Source: Bacteroidota bacterium
Lineage (GTDB): Bacteria; Bacteroidota; Bacteroidia; Chitinophagales; Chitinophagaceae
Length of the DNA stretch: 64,000 nucleotides
NCBI GenBank assembly: GCA_020161435.1
Contig: JAIUNV010000007.1
Span: forward strand, 1 to 64,000
Reading direction: 5' to 3'
Under the pieces are notes generated by a model. That model had not been told where the DNA came from. It ran no database searches and was given only the letters and a program-made list of their open reading frames with translations. Below, one piece after another: positions 25,962 to 34,822 of this stretch. A program made the position numbers and the translations under genes. Within the stretch, counting starts at the first letter, position 1. Each line of letters starts with the position of its first letter.

Positions 25962-28856
25962 TTATTTGAACAAGCCATCCAGCGTAACGGATGTGTAATA
26001 CAAACCGCCGATGGTAGGTCCGGCTGCATATTGGATGTAACGGTTGTTGAACAGGTTGCTGGCGCCCAGTTTGATGGTCGCATGCAGTTTTGGAATGCGA
26101 TAGTTCACTTGTGCATCTACCTGCTGGTTGGCTTCCACACGACCTATTGCCAAGGGGCTTTCCCAGTTGAAAGCATTTTGCCAACGCCACACAATATTGA
26201 AGCCAACATTCTTCACCACTTCGCGGTTGCCAAACGACACATTTACAACCCAGTCTGGTGTATTGAAGCCAGTGAGAAAAACATCGCTGCTTTCATTTTC
26301 TTTCAGTTTGTTGTAGTTGGCATTGGCACTAAATGTGTAGGTCTTATAAAAGTTGTAGGTGATGCCCGCAGCCGCACCATAACTGGTATATTGATTTTTG
26401 GCATTGGTATACACCCGATAACGAATTTGCCTTGCCCGGTTGCTGCTCAGCATATCCAGCACCGAAGCATCTGTACCTACTTTGTCTGTTGATGGCACTG
26501 CTACCTCTACTTGTCCGAGGAATCCATCGTACACATTGAAATACACATCTACGTCAATGGTAAGTTTGTTGTTGAGTAAAATACTTCTGTAACCAGCTTC
26601 AAATGAATTGACTCTTTCCGGACGGGTAGGTGAAAGGTTGGTAATAGACAACAGATTGCGATTGTTGAGTGCAGCCGTATTTCGTGCTGTTCCATTGTCT
26701 ACATCTCTGTTTACGGCATTGTTGAATGCATTCACACTTGCCAGAGTGTAGCTGTTTTCCAGATAGCCCAATCCTTCATTGATGTAAGCCAATCCACCCA
26801 CTCTTCGCACATTACCGTTGTTGACATAGCTGAGTGCTTCAAACAAAGCAGGGAAGCGAAATCCGTTTTGAAAGGAAACCCGCAGGGTTTGCTTTGGTGT
26901 AACCGACCAAATAGCGGCAATGCGTGGATTGAACTTCGGATTGAATTCGAGGTTCTGATCTACCCTTGCTGATGCGGTGAGTTTCAGTTTGTCTTTGAAG
27001 AATGCTTTACTCAATTGTGCAAACACGCCGTATTTATGATAGTATACATTGTTGCCACCGGGTGTGGTACGTTTATCCAATGGCTTGCTGAAGTCAACAA
27101 AGTTGTTGCCATCAGGAATCACTTCGTATGTACGCCAATCGGCACCCACCAACAGGTTGGCAAATTTGATTTCATCACTCAAATCCCATTGCGTATCGAA
27201 ATGGTAAATGCGGCTTTTCTGCGTAAGCCACGCACCACCGGTAGCCGGGGCATTGGGTACTGCAGGCACCAGGTTGGCATGGTCCCAATTGTTGATGCCG
27301 ACAATGGTTTGTTTGAGTTGCTCAAAAGCCGGTGTGCCCGGTTCTACACGGCCCGCATCGGCTACCAGTCTTGCCTGGCGCATGGCTTCAGCAAGGGATG
27401 TGCCGCCATCAATGGAGCTTTGTAAACTGCCTGCAAATTTGCTGGCCCATTGGGCATTGCTTAAGTGCGTCAAATCAAGATTGTCGCTGAGTGGTTTCAG
27501 ATTGTAACTGTTCCCTGTATTTTCAATGCTCACATAGCCTCGTACAAAAAAGGTTTTTCCTTTTAATTCAAGCTTGTGGTTTTGCACCACTACGCCATCC
27601 AATTGAATTTTATTTCCCCGCTGAAATATGCCATCCATTTCGCCAATGCGATAGGCGTAAGAGGCTTCGAGGTTGCGATTGATTTTATAGTGAAGTCCGG
27701 CATCAAACTTCAGGTTTTCAACGGTAGGGCTCACCAGATCTTTTTCCCAATAACCTGTTCTCCGCACATTAAACGTTTCATTGCGACCGTTGTACCTTAC
27801 TTGTACAGAAACATTGTTGTTGTTTTCATCGCCATACTTGTTCCATGCATCATAGCCGGGGTTGTTGCCAATGCCATTGAGCTCCGGAAAGCGACTGTTA
27901 GCAGCCGTGTTTTGATCGGTAGCGGTGCTGCTTACCCAATCGGTTCCTTTCAGATAACTGAAATTGATTTTATACGCCCATTTTTCACCAATCACATCAG
28001 CCCAGCGAACGGCAGTTTCTGTAAGAATACTTGGGTCGCGGTCTTTGCCATCTACATGGTTTACTCCCAGCTTTTGGTAAAAGCTCAACCCACGATGATT
28101 GAAAGGGCTTTTCGTGATGAGATTGGCCATGCCATTGATGGCATTCATACCATACAAAGCTGAAGCTGCACCCGGTGTAATTTCTACTGATTGAATGTCT
28201 AGTTCTGTTGGACCAATAGTATTGCCCAGTGGCACACCCAGCGTAGCGGCCTGCATATCAACCCCATCTACAACTTGCATAAATCGAAAGTTGTTAGGAT
28301 TATTAAAGCCACGGGTATTGGGCACTTTAAACGTAAGGGAAGACGTGGTGAGTTGTACACCCTTTACATTGGCTAATGCATCGTAAAAGGAGGGTGCTGG
28401 TGTTTCTTTCAAGGCCCGTATGCTTAGCTTTTCAATAGCTACCGGCGACTTCAATCTCGATTCCTCGGCACGACTGGCGGTAACCACTACTTCGTTGGCA
28501 ATAAAGGTTTGCGTTGTAAGTTGTACTGCCACATTCGATCGGGCATTCCGTACTTCCAACTGGTATGGCGCATACCCGACACTGGTAAATACAAGGGTAA
28601 ACGGAAAGCGTTGGTTGATGATGAATGAAAAGTTGCCTGCAGAGTCTGACGCTGTACCTTGCGTACCGCCTTTCAATACAATACTAACGCCTTCCAGCGG
28701 ACTGCCGGATTCATTTACTACCCGTCCACTAATTTGAACAGAGCCGTTTAGTTGTGCGAAAGCAATATTGGCTGCAATAATGAAGAATACCGCTAGTGTA
28801 AATTTTTTAAAGTACACTAAAACAGTGAACAAAAATGATGTGTGTTGTTGATTCAT
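25962..28856 (-). CDS. TonB-dependent outer-membrane receptor with carboxypeptidase-like N-domain
   Basis: A 964-residue receptor. The signal peptide ends NIAFAQ (about residue 34). A carboxypeptidase-regulatory-like beta domain follows (about 42-115: ISGRVVNESGSPLEGVSIVLKG), then a plug domain (about 125-235, with ITPGAASALYGMNAINGMANL) and a beta-barrel to the C-terminus. It lacks the SusC-type signature. Its position after the sulfate assimilation genes, with two copies of the sulfur-region palindrome in its upstream region, suggests import of a sulfur compound, but the ligand cannot be read from the sequence. ATG 28856 is the first start. The nearest palindrome (28812-28830) falls inside codons 9-15, so a GTG at 28815-28817, which gives a compact signal peptide, is an alternative start. 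Confidence 0.92.
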   Translation of the reverse strand: MNQQHTSFLFTVLVYFKKFTLAVFFIIAANIAFAQLNGSVQISGRVVNESGSPLEGVSIVLKGGTQGTASDSAGNFSFIINQRFPFTLVFTSVGYAPYQLEVRNARSNVAVQLTTQTFIANEVVVTASRAEESRLKSPVAIEKLSIRALKETPAPSFYDALANVKGVQLTTSSLTFKVPNTRGFNNPNNFRFMQVVDGVDMQAATLGVPLGNTIGPTELDIQSVEITPGAASALYGMNAINGMANLITKSPFNHRGLSFYQKLGVNHVDGKDRDPSILTETAVRWADVIGEKWAYKINFSYLKGTDWVSSTATDQNTAANSRFPELNGIGNNPGYDAWNKYGDENNNNVSVQVRYNGRNETFNVRRTGYWEKDLVSPTVENLKFDAGLHYKINRNLEASYAYRIGEMDGIFQRGNKIQLDGVVVQNHKLELKGKTFFVRGYVSIENTGNSYNLKPLSDNLDLTHLSNAQWASKFAGSLQSSIDGGTSLAEAMRQARLVADAGRVEPGTPAFEQLKQTIVGINNWDHANLVPAVPNAPATGGAWLTQKSRIYHFDTQWDLSDEIKFANLLVGADWRTYEVIPDGNNFVDFSKPLDKRTTPGGNNVYYHKYGVFAQLSKAFFKDKLKLTASARVDQNLEFNPKFNPRIAAIWSVTPKQTLRVSFQNGFRFPALFEALSYVNNGNVRRVGGLAYINEGLGYLENSYTLASVNAFNNAVNRDVDNGTARNTAALNNRNLLSITNLSPTRPERVNSFEAGYRSILLNNKLTIDVDVYFNVYDGFLGQVEVAVPSTDKVGTDASVLDMLSSNRARQIRYRVYTNAKNQYTSYGAAAGITYNFYKTYTFSANANYNKLKENESSDVFLTGFNTPDWVVNVSFGNREVVKNVGFNIVWRWQNAFNWESPLAIGRVEANQQVDAQVNYRIPKLHATIKLGASNLFNNRYIQYAAGPTIGGLYYTSVTLDGLFK
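28812..28830. promoter_or_regulatory. Sulfur-region palindrome, site A
   Basis: GTACACTAAAACAGTGAAC is a 7-5-7 imperfect palindrome of the form kTTCAyy-N5-rGTGAAC. It lies at the 5' end of the receptor gene. It is the weakest of the four sites, with one arm mismatch. Confidence 0.45.
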
Positions 28857-28894
28857 GTTTTTCGATATGCTAATAAAAGAAATGGAGATATTAT

Positions 28895-28914
28895 CGATGG
28901 TTAATAAACCATCG
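28895..28914. other. 20-bp palindrome upstream of the receptor gene
   Basis: CGATGGTT (28895-28902) and AACCATCG (28907-28914) are exact complements around AATA. It may be the terminator of the preceding sulfur transcript or a second regulator's site. The sequence does not decide between these. Confidence 0.35.
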
Positions 28915-28932
28915 TTTTATGAGATTTCAAAT

Positions 28933-28951
28933 GTTCATTAAAACAGTGAAC
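28933..28951. promoter_or_regulatory. Sulfur-region palindrome, site B
   Basis: GTTCATTAAAACAGTGAAC has arms GTTCATT and AGTGAAC with one mismatch around a 5-nt spacer. It is in the gap between the fused siroheme/permease gene and the receptor gene. Confidence 0.5.
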
Positions 28952-28977
28952 AAAACAAATTCTTTGAAAATAAATTC

Positions 28978-30486
28978 TTAGAAAATTTTAATGAGGATTT
29001 TGGTGCTCCATACAATCACCAAACAACCCAACAATAAGAAGGCTGTTTTGCGGGGCATTTTGCCTGCCAGCCTTGCAGCAATTGGGGCGGCAATAAGACT
29101 GCCAATGATGAGTGCGACAATCGCTTGCCAATGGCTCACGCCTATCATGATAAAAAAGGCGAAGGCACTACTGAGCGTAACAAAAAATTCGGTCAAGCTT
29201 ACGGTACCTATCACGTACTTGGGTGTACGACCACGGTTGATGAGGGTGCTGGTAACAATGGGCCCCCAGCCACCGCCGCCAAAAGAATCAAGGAAACCAC
29301 CGGTGCCGGCTAACAATTTGTAGTGCTTGAATTTCTTTTTGGGTACCGTTGTTTTAAAAGCATTGAAAATAAATTTCACACCCAAAAACAAGGTGTAACA
29401 TGCCATCATGGGGCGCAGGTATTGAGCATGGCTTTCGCCAAATTCTACCAACAACCAGGCACCAACCACTGCTCCAATAACACCTGGTATCACAATGGCT
29501 TTGAATAGTTTTTTATTGACGTTGCCAAAACGGTAATGGCTCAATCCGCTGGCGCCGCTGGCAAACATTTCTGCTGTGTGTATGCTGCCACTCATGGCAG
29601 CCGGTGGTACTCCTGCGGAAAGCATGATGGTAGCAGATGTGATGCCATAGCCCATACCCAATGAACCATCAATAATTTGGGCGAGAAAACCTGCCAGCAA
29701 TATCCAGCCAAAGTTGTTATCGAGCTGTAAATACAAATCAATACTGCCATCGGCCAATGCCTGAAAAGGGATGTAGGAAAAAATGAAATGACCAATGAGC
29801 ATGGAGGCAAACACAATCAACGACCAGCGGGCAATATTGAACCACCGGCTACGTTGGTCTTTCGATTCATCTACATGCAAAGAGGCGGTGATTTTATTTA
29901 GCTGTTTTACTTTCTTATCAAAATCGCCGCTGAGTTTGCTGCGTACCTGATGCAGGTTGTTGGCCAATGCATCTAACTCGTCGGGCAGGCTGTCATGCAA
30001 TACTTCTTTCAAACGCTTGGCGAGTGTGGGCGATTTTCCGTTGGTAGAAATCGCAATTTTTACCTGTCCTTTTTTTACCACAGACGATAAGTAAAAATCA
30101 CAGAGGTCGGGTGTGTCTGCCACGTTTACCCATTTGTGCTGTTGCTTGGCTTCATGGTAAATGTCTTCTGCAAGTGCTCGGTTATTTACCGCCACCATCA
30201 CTACATCAGCAAGGGAAAGATGATCAGGAGAATAAGATGCCTGCAGCTGTTGAATATGCGGATGCTGCTGCAATAACTGCTGCATGCCCAGGCTGAATAC
30301 TTCGGCCAGTACCGTAATGTTGGTACGGGGCGAATTGCTCAAAATGGCATGTAGTTTTTCTGTACCCACAGGACCGGCACCAATTACCAGCACCCGCATT
30401 TGTTCCAGTTTTACAAACACCGGAAACAATGGGTTGGATTCCTTGGCAGAGGCCACTTCATCTTCTATCAACAATTTCGCACTCAT
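28978..30486 (-). CDS. Fusion of precorrin-2 dehydrogenase/ferrochelatase and a TSUP (TauE/SafE) permease
   Basis: A 502-residue two-part protein. Residues about 10-190 match the N-terminal module of CysG/Met8p, which oxidises precorrin-2 and inserts iron to make siroheme: VLVIGAGPVGTEKL (NAD-binding), VNVADTP with the conserved catalytic Asp, and ISTNGKSPTLAKRLKE. Residues about 225-502 are a TSUP-family permease with several membrane helices (GSLGMGYGITSATIML and GFLDSFGGGGWGPIVTSTLI repeats), the family of sulfite and organosulfonate exporters. Starting at ATG 30484-30486 leaves 1 bp to the cysI stop, showing tight coupling. The missing methyltransferase step is supplied by cobA. The permease may move sulfite or sulfate. 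Confidence 0.9.
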   Translation of the reverse strand: MSAKLLIEDEVASAKESNPLFPVFVKLEQMRVLVIGAGPVGTEKLHAILSNSPRTNITVLAEVFSLGMQQLLQQHPHIQQLQASYSPDHLSLADVVMVAVNNRALAEDIYHEAKQQHKWVNVADTPDLCDFYLSSVVKKGQVKIAISTNGKSPTLAKRLKEVLHDSLPDELDALANNLHQVRSKLSGDFDKKVKQLNKITASLHVDESKDQRSRWFNIARWSLIVFASMLIGHFIFSYIPFQALADGSIDLYLQLDNNFGWILLAGFLAQIIDGSLGMGYGITSATIMLSAGVPPAAMSGSIHTAEMFASGASGLSHYRFGNVNKKLFKAIVIPGVIGAVVGAWLLVEFGESHAQYLRPMMACYTLFLGVKFIFNAFKTTVPKKKFKHYKLLAGTGGFLDSFGGGGWGPIVTSTLINRGRTPKYVIGTVSLTEFFVTLSSAFAFFIMIGVSHWQAIVALIIGSLIAAPIAARLAGKMPRKTAFLLLGCLVIVWSTKILIKIF

Positions 30487-30487
30487 C

Positions 30488-32149
30488 TTACTTACTGCTG
30501 TTTTGAACAAAGCGATAACTGAAATCGCCAAAATTTTCGTTGGGTTGCTTTTGCTGCACATACGTTGCAAACAATGCGTCAAGCTCTTGTAAAATACTCG
30601 CTTCGTCTACATTTTCCTGGTATTTTACATTCAGGCGTTTGCCAATTCTATCGCCACCAATATGCAAATTGTACAAGCCATACGCCGTGCCGATAAATCC
30701 TATTTCAGCAGCTGGCGAACGACCGCAGCCATTGGGGCAGCCCGTCATGCGAACAATGATTTCTTCCTCTTGCAAGCCATGTTTCTCCAACAGCGGTTCT
30801 ATTTTGGAAATGAGTGAAGGCAGATACCGTTGCGCTTCTGCCAATGCTAACGGACATGTATTGAAGGCAACACAAGCCATGCTGTTTTTGCGAACTGCAC
30901 TGCTGTATTCTGTAAAGGCTTTCACAGAAAATTGTTCCAGCAATGCATCAATAGCGGCTTTGTCTTGCTCCTGCACATCAGCCACAATCACGTTTTGATT
31001 GCTGGTAAAACGAAAATTGCATTTGCCTGTTTTGGCTATTTCATACAAAGCAGTTTTGGTAGCTGCGTTGGCATCATCCGTTACACGGCCATGTTCTACA
31101 AACACAGTATAATACCACAATCCATTGGTGGCTTGCTGCCAGCCAAACAAATCTTGCCGGGCATCAAACTGTACCGGCTTAGCGGGTTCAATGGTGACGC
31201 CACTCCTGCGTTCTACTTCGGCTTTGTATTTATCGAGGCCAAGGTTGTCAACGGTATACTTTAAACGGGCCAGTTTTCTATCGCTGCGGTTGCCATAATC
31301 TCTTTGCACCGTCAGTATTTCATAAATCACTTTCAGGGTGTTTTCTTCGCCTGCCACAAAACCAATGGTGCTGGCCAATCGAGGGTAAGTGGCTGTATTG
31401 CCATGGGTTTGGCTAAGGCCGCCACCAATGGCAATGTTGAAACCAATCAACTCATTGTTTTCGATGATGGCAATCAATCCCAAATCATTCGTATACACAT
31501 CCACATCATTGTTGGGTGGAATGGCAATGCCGATTTTAAATTTTCTCGGCAGATAACGGTCTTGGTACAGGGGATCTTCTTCCGAACGATCGGCTAGTTT
31601 TTCTTCATCCAGCCATATTTCATAGTAAGCCCTTGTTTTGGGCATGAGCAGGCTGCTGATTTTATCGGCATAGGCATGCACTTGTGCATGAATGGGAGAG
31701 AATGCAGGATGCGAACTGGCAGCAACGTTTCGGTTGATGTCGCCGCAGGTAGCAATGCTGTCTAATTGGGCGGCATTAAATGCCTGTATCGTTGGTTTGA
31801 TGTCTGACTTCAACAAGCCATGTAATTGTATGGTTTGTCGAGTGGTGATTTTGATAACGCCTGTAGAATGTTCGCCGGCTATATGATGCGTTGCCAACCA
31901 TTGGTCAGCAGTTAAAGTACCGCCAGGCAGGCGAAGGCGAATCATAAAAGAGTAGAGGCGTTCCAGTTTTTTGGCGGCCCGTTCTTCTCTTCTGTCGCGG
32001 TCGTCTTGCAGGTACATGCCATGAAATTTGATGACCTGCAAATCGGCTTCACTCACGGCGCCTGTCAAATCATTTTGCAGCGCTTCTGTGAGTGTGCCCC
32101 GCAGTCCCTGACTTTCTTTTTTTATTTTTTCAACCGGTGATGGTTTCAT
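30488..32149 (-). CDS. cysI: Sulfite reductase hemoprotein subunit
   Basis: A 553-residue siroheme/[4Fe-4S] protein that reduces sulfite to sulfide with six electrons. The two ferredoxin-like nitrite/sulfite reductase repeats are present. The cluster and siroheme cysteines lie in CVAFNTCPLALAEAQRY and MTGCPNGCGRSPAAEIG, and the sirohaem-binding arginines lie in KITTRQTIQLHGL. The start is ATG 32147-32149. It follows cysJ by 30 bp and precedes the siroheme/permease fusion by 1 bp, so enzyme and cofactor synthesis are co-expressed. Confidence 0.95.
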   Translation of the reverse strand: MKPSPVEKIKKESQGLRGTLTEALQNDLTGAVSEADLQVIKFHGMYLQDDRDRREERAAKKLERLYSFMIRLRLPGGTLTADQWLATHHIAGEHSTGVIKITTRQTIQLHGLLKSDIKPTIQAFNAAQLDSIATCGDINRNVAASSHPAFSPIHAQVHAYADKISSLLMPKTRAYYEIWLDEEKLADRSEEDPLYQDRYLPRKFKIGIAIPPNNDVDVYTNDLGLIAIIENNELIGFNIAIGGGLSQTHGNTATYPRLASTIGFVAGEENTLKVIYEILTVQRDYGNRSDRKLARLKYTVDNLGLDKYKAEVERRSGVTIEPAKPVQFDARQDLFGWQQATNGLWYYTVFVEHGRVTDDANAATKTALYEIAKTGKCNFRFTSNQNVIVADVQEQDKAAIDALLEQFSVKAFTEYSSAVRKNSMACVAFNTCPLALAEAQRYLPSLISKIEPLLEKHGLQEEEIIVRMTGCPNGCGRSPAAEIGFIGTAYGLYNLHIGGDRIGKRLNVKYQENVDEASILQELDALFATYVQQKQPNENFGDFSYRFVQNSSK

Positions 32150-32179
32150 GTATGCTGCTTATGAAATGGATAGAATGAA

Positions 32180-33880
32180 TTAATACAACTCTTTTGCGTA
32201 GCGGCCTTCTTTGGCCAGCTCTTTCAAATAGTTGGCAGCAGCTTCTTCACTGCTTTGTTGTTTGCGGGCAATGAGTTGCAACAAGGCTTCCTCTACTGGT
32301 TTACCGGCTACAGCTTTTTCTCCACTAATGAATACATACGCACCACTGTTCAGCCATTGCCACAGTTGCTCTTCATGCTCCAGTACCAATTGTGGCAATG
32401 ATTTTTGTTGCTGTGTATTGGTAGAAAAACCTACATGCCATTGATGCAGGCTGCCGGTTTCGTGCAAGCTCTGCCATTCGCTTTGGTAATAGAAATCGGT
32501 TACCCGGTTTTCTTCTGCAAACAGCAACCAGTTTTTACCGCTGGCTCCCGTGGCATCTCTTTCTGCCACCATACTGCGAAACGGTGCTATGCCTGTGCCA
32601 TAAGCCAGCATTATGAGGTGACGATCGGAGCGGGGAATCTGAAAATGTTTTTGCTGATGCAGGAACATGTCCACTTTGGTGCCCGGTTTGAGTTGCGTTA
32701 CATAAGTAGAGCCAAAGCCATGTTTGCTGCCTTCTTCTGTATCAAATTCATGCAATGCTGCCGTTAAATGAATTTGCCCAGGGTGGGTGTTGGGTGATGA
32801 AGAAATGGTGTAGAGTCTTGGTGTAATAGGGTTGAGAATGTCAAACAGTTGTTGCGGGGCAAACTCTGAAGGCCAAGGATAAATGCGCAGCAAATCAAAC
32901 AAATCGATGCGGGTGTCTGGAATGTCTGTTTGAATGAGTTGCGCATATTTTTTTACCACAGCGGTAGTAAGGTGAGAAATGCTAACGACCTGTGTGAGCA
33001 AGTGTTTGGCTGATGCTGATTGCTGTTTGAAACTAAAGATAGCATCGGGTTGTACCTGTAGCAGTTGAATGATTTGTGCTACAACGGAAGCGGAGTTATG
33101 CGGGGTAACGCCCACGGCGTTTCCCGGTAAATACACCAGCTCTTCGGGTAAATCAAATTCAAGATGGTGCACCTTTTTATTACTGCCGGTATCGTTCAGC
33201 AATTGATTGACACCGAGAGTAGCGGTGAACGTTTTTTTGCCACTGCTTTGTACCGAAACCACTGCTGCTGCAGGTTTTGCTACCGGTGCCTGCTGTTGCA
33301 ATGCAGTGAGTACATTACTCATCCACGCATCGGCTACGGGTTCATAATCATCATCGCATAGCGCAATGGGAGCGATGGCTGTGGCCTGCAGTCTTTTGAG
33401 CTGTGCATCCACATCAATGCCGGCCTGACAAAATAAAGGGTATGATTTACTGCCTAAGGCAACCACCGCATATTGCAAGCCCTGCAATGGTGTTTGCAAT
33501 TGATGCAAGTAATCATACAATACTTTTGCGTTGGTAGGCGGCTCGCCTTCACCTTGTGTGCTGATGGCAATGAGCAAGGTTTCTTCAGCACTCAGTTGTT
33601 GCAGTTTGTATTGTTCGGCAGCAACTAATTTTGTTTTTCTTCCGGCTTGTTTCAGTTTGCCGGCGAGGGTAGTGGCCACTTTTTTGGAGTTGCCGGTTTC
33701 TGTGCCATAGAGTACGGTTACGGTGCCATTTGCAGTGGCTTTATTACTTGCAGGCGGCAGTTGCGCAGCGTCGTTTCCTCTGGCCAATCCTGCGAGGTAG
33801 CCACTCATCCACAACCACTCTTCCGAAGTGCTTTGGTCAATGAGGGCATGTAATTGTTGCAATTTTGCGGGAGCCAACAT
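32180..33880 (-). CDS. cysJ: Sulfite reductase flavoprotein subunit
   Basis: A 566-residue diflavin reductase that passes electrons from NADPH to CysI. The flavodoxin domain is at about 53-195 (VTVLYGTETGNSKKVA, STQGEGEPPTNAK). The FAD-binding domain contains RLYTISSSPNTHPGQIHLT, and the NADPH domain contains MLAYGTGIAPFRSMVAERDA and ends at LKELAKEGRYAKELY. It starts at ATG 33878-33880 and lies 20 bp after the cobA stop. The order cobA-cysJ-cysI-siroheme synthase forms a complete sulfite reductase module. Confidence 0.95.
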   Translation of the reverse strand: MLAPAKLQQLHALIDQSTSEEWLWMSGYLAGLARGNDAAQLPPASNKATANGTVTVLYGTETGNSKKVATTLAGKLKQAGRKTKLVAAEQYKLQQLSAEETLLIAISTQGEGEPPTNAKVLYDYLHQLQTPLQGLQYAVVALGSKSYPLFCQAGIDVDAQLKRLQATAIAPIALCDDDYEPVADAWMSNVLTALQQQAPVAKPAAAVVSVQSSGKKTFTATLGVNQLLNDTGSNKKVHHLEFDLPEELVYLPGNAVGVTPHNSASVVAQIIQLLQVQPDAIFSFKQQSASAKHLLTQVVSISHLTTAVVKKYAQLIQTDIPDTRIDLFDLLRIYPWPSEFAPQQLFDILNPITPRLYTISSSPNTHPGQIHLTAALHEFDTEEGSKHGFGSTYVTQLKPGTKVDMFLHQQKHFQIPRSDRHLIMLAYGTGIAPFRSMVAERDATGASGKNWLLFAEENRVTDFYYQSEWQSLHETGSLHQWHVGFSTNTQQQKSLPQLVLEHEEQLWQWLNSGAYVFISGEKAVAGKPVEEALLQLIARKQQSSEEAAANYLKELAKEGRYAKELY

Positions 33881-33900
33881 GATGGAGTAATTGAGATGGA

Positions 33901-34755
33901 TTAACGAACTATGGTAACGGTTTCAGCAGGCTTAGCTGCAGGTAATGTTGGTATCACGGTTACCGGATCAAAAAATTCTGTATTGGTTTGTGCGTTGCTG
34001 GTCCACATGAAACGCTTGTGCAGTTGTGCAGCTTCGCCAATGATGAGTAATGCCGGTGATAGAAAGCGATGCTGCTGCCATTCGTTACTACAATTGGCGA
34101 GTGTGCTCAACTGAAACTGTTGCAACGGCGTTGTGGCTTGCTCTGCCAGTAATATAGGTGTGTCTCCTTTTTTGCCATGTGCCATCAGTGTTTCCGCAAG
34201 GGTGAAACAGGTTTCGCCACTCATGTAAAACACCAATGTGTCGCTGGTGTTGGCAAGGTTTTGCCATTCGGCTTCATCTACGGCATCATGGTTATAGTAG
34301 GTTAGAAAACGAACACCTCTCGAAATATTTCTTGCTGTAAGTGGAACGCCAGCCACAGCGGCAGTGCCTAATGCTGCTGTTACTCCCGGCACCAGCTCGA
34401 AAGCAATCTGGTGGGCTTCGAGTGTTTCTAGTTCATCGAGGATGTTGCTGAAAATGCTGATATCACCGCCTTTTAAGCGAATCACATTGCGGTGCATGCG
34501 GGCATGGTGTACCAGCAATTCGTTGATGGTGAGTTGCGGCGTACTCTTGTCTTTACGGCATTGTTTACCAACAGGAATAATGATGGCTTGAGGTGCAAAC
34601 TGCTGCGTAATGGCAGGATTGACCAGGCGATCAACCAGTACCACATCGGCTTGTGCCAAATGCCGGGCTGCTTTTAACGTCAGCAATTCCGGGTCGCTGG
34701 GGCCGGCACCAATAATGATGACTTTTCCTGTGGGCGGTGCTGTGAATGTTGTCAA
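33901..34755 (-). CDS. cobA: Uroporphyrinogen-III C-methyltransferase
   Basis: About 284 residues. This SAM-dependent enzyme makes precorrin-2, the precursor of siroheme needed by CysI. Family motifs are KVIIIGAGPSDPELLTLKA at the N-terminus, RLKGGDISIFSN, VPGVTAALGTAAVAGVPLT and DTLVFYMSG. The frame runs upstream to 34803, but that codon is TTG and there is no ATG in the N-terminal part. TTG 34753-34755 gives the family-like N-terminus TTFTAPPTGKV and leaves a regulator-type palindrome (34761-34779) just upstream of the start. The gene follows cysN by about 67 bp. Confidence 0.92.
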   Translation of the reverse strand: MTTFTAPPTGKVIIIGAGPSDPELLTLKAARHLAQADVVLVDRLVNPAITQQFAPQAIIIPVGKQCRKDKSTPQLTINELLVHHARMHRNVIRLKGGDISIFSNILDELETLEAHQIAFELVPGVTAALGTAAVAGVPLTARNISRGVRFLTYYNHDAVDEAEWQNLANTSDTLVFYMSGETCFTLAETLMAHGKKGDTPILLAEQATTPLQQFQLSTLANCSNEWQQHRFLSPALLIIGEAAQLHKRFMWTSNAQTNTEFFDPVTVIPTLPAAKPAETVTIVR

Positions 34756-34760
34756 GTTGA

Positions 34761-34779
34761 TTTCACTAAAAAGGTGAAC
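34761..34779. promoter_or_regulatory. Sulfur-region palindrome, site C
   Basis: TTTCACTAAAAAGGTGAAC has arms TTTCACT and GGTGAAC around a 5-nt spacer. It lies 5 bp upstream of the probable cobA start, inside the region between cysN and cobA, so an internal regulated promoter for cobA-cysJ-cysI is possible. Confidence 0.5.
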
Positions 34780-34822
34780 AATAATGATGCGGCTATATGC
34801 CAAAAATTCTTTTGGTCTTTGA

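Noticed and set aside
34756..34803. cobA starting at codon 34803
   Set aside because: That codon is TTG, the added residues are not family-like, and they would encode the palindrome at 34761-34779. TTG 34755 gives a natural N-terminus.
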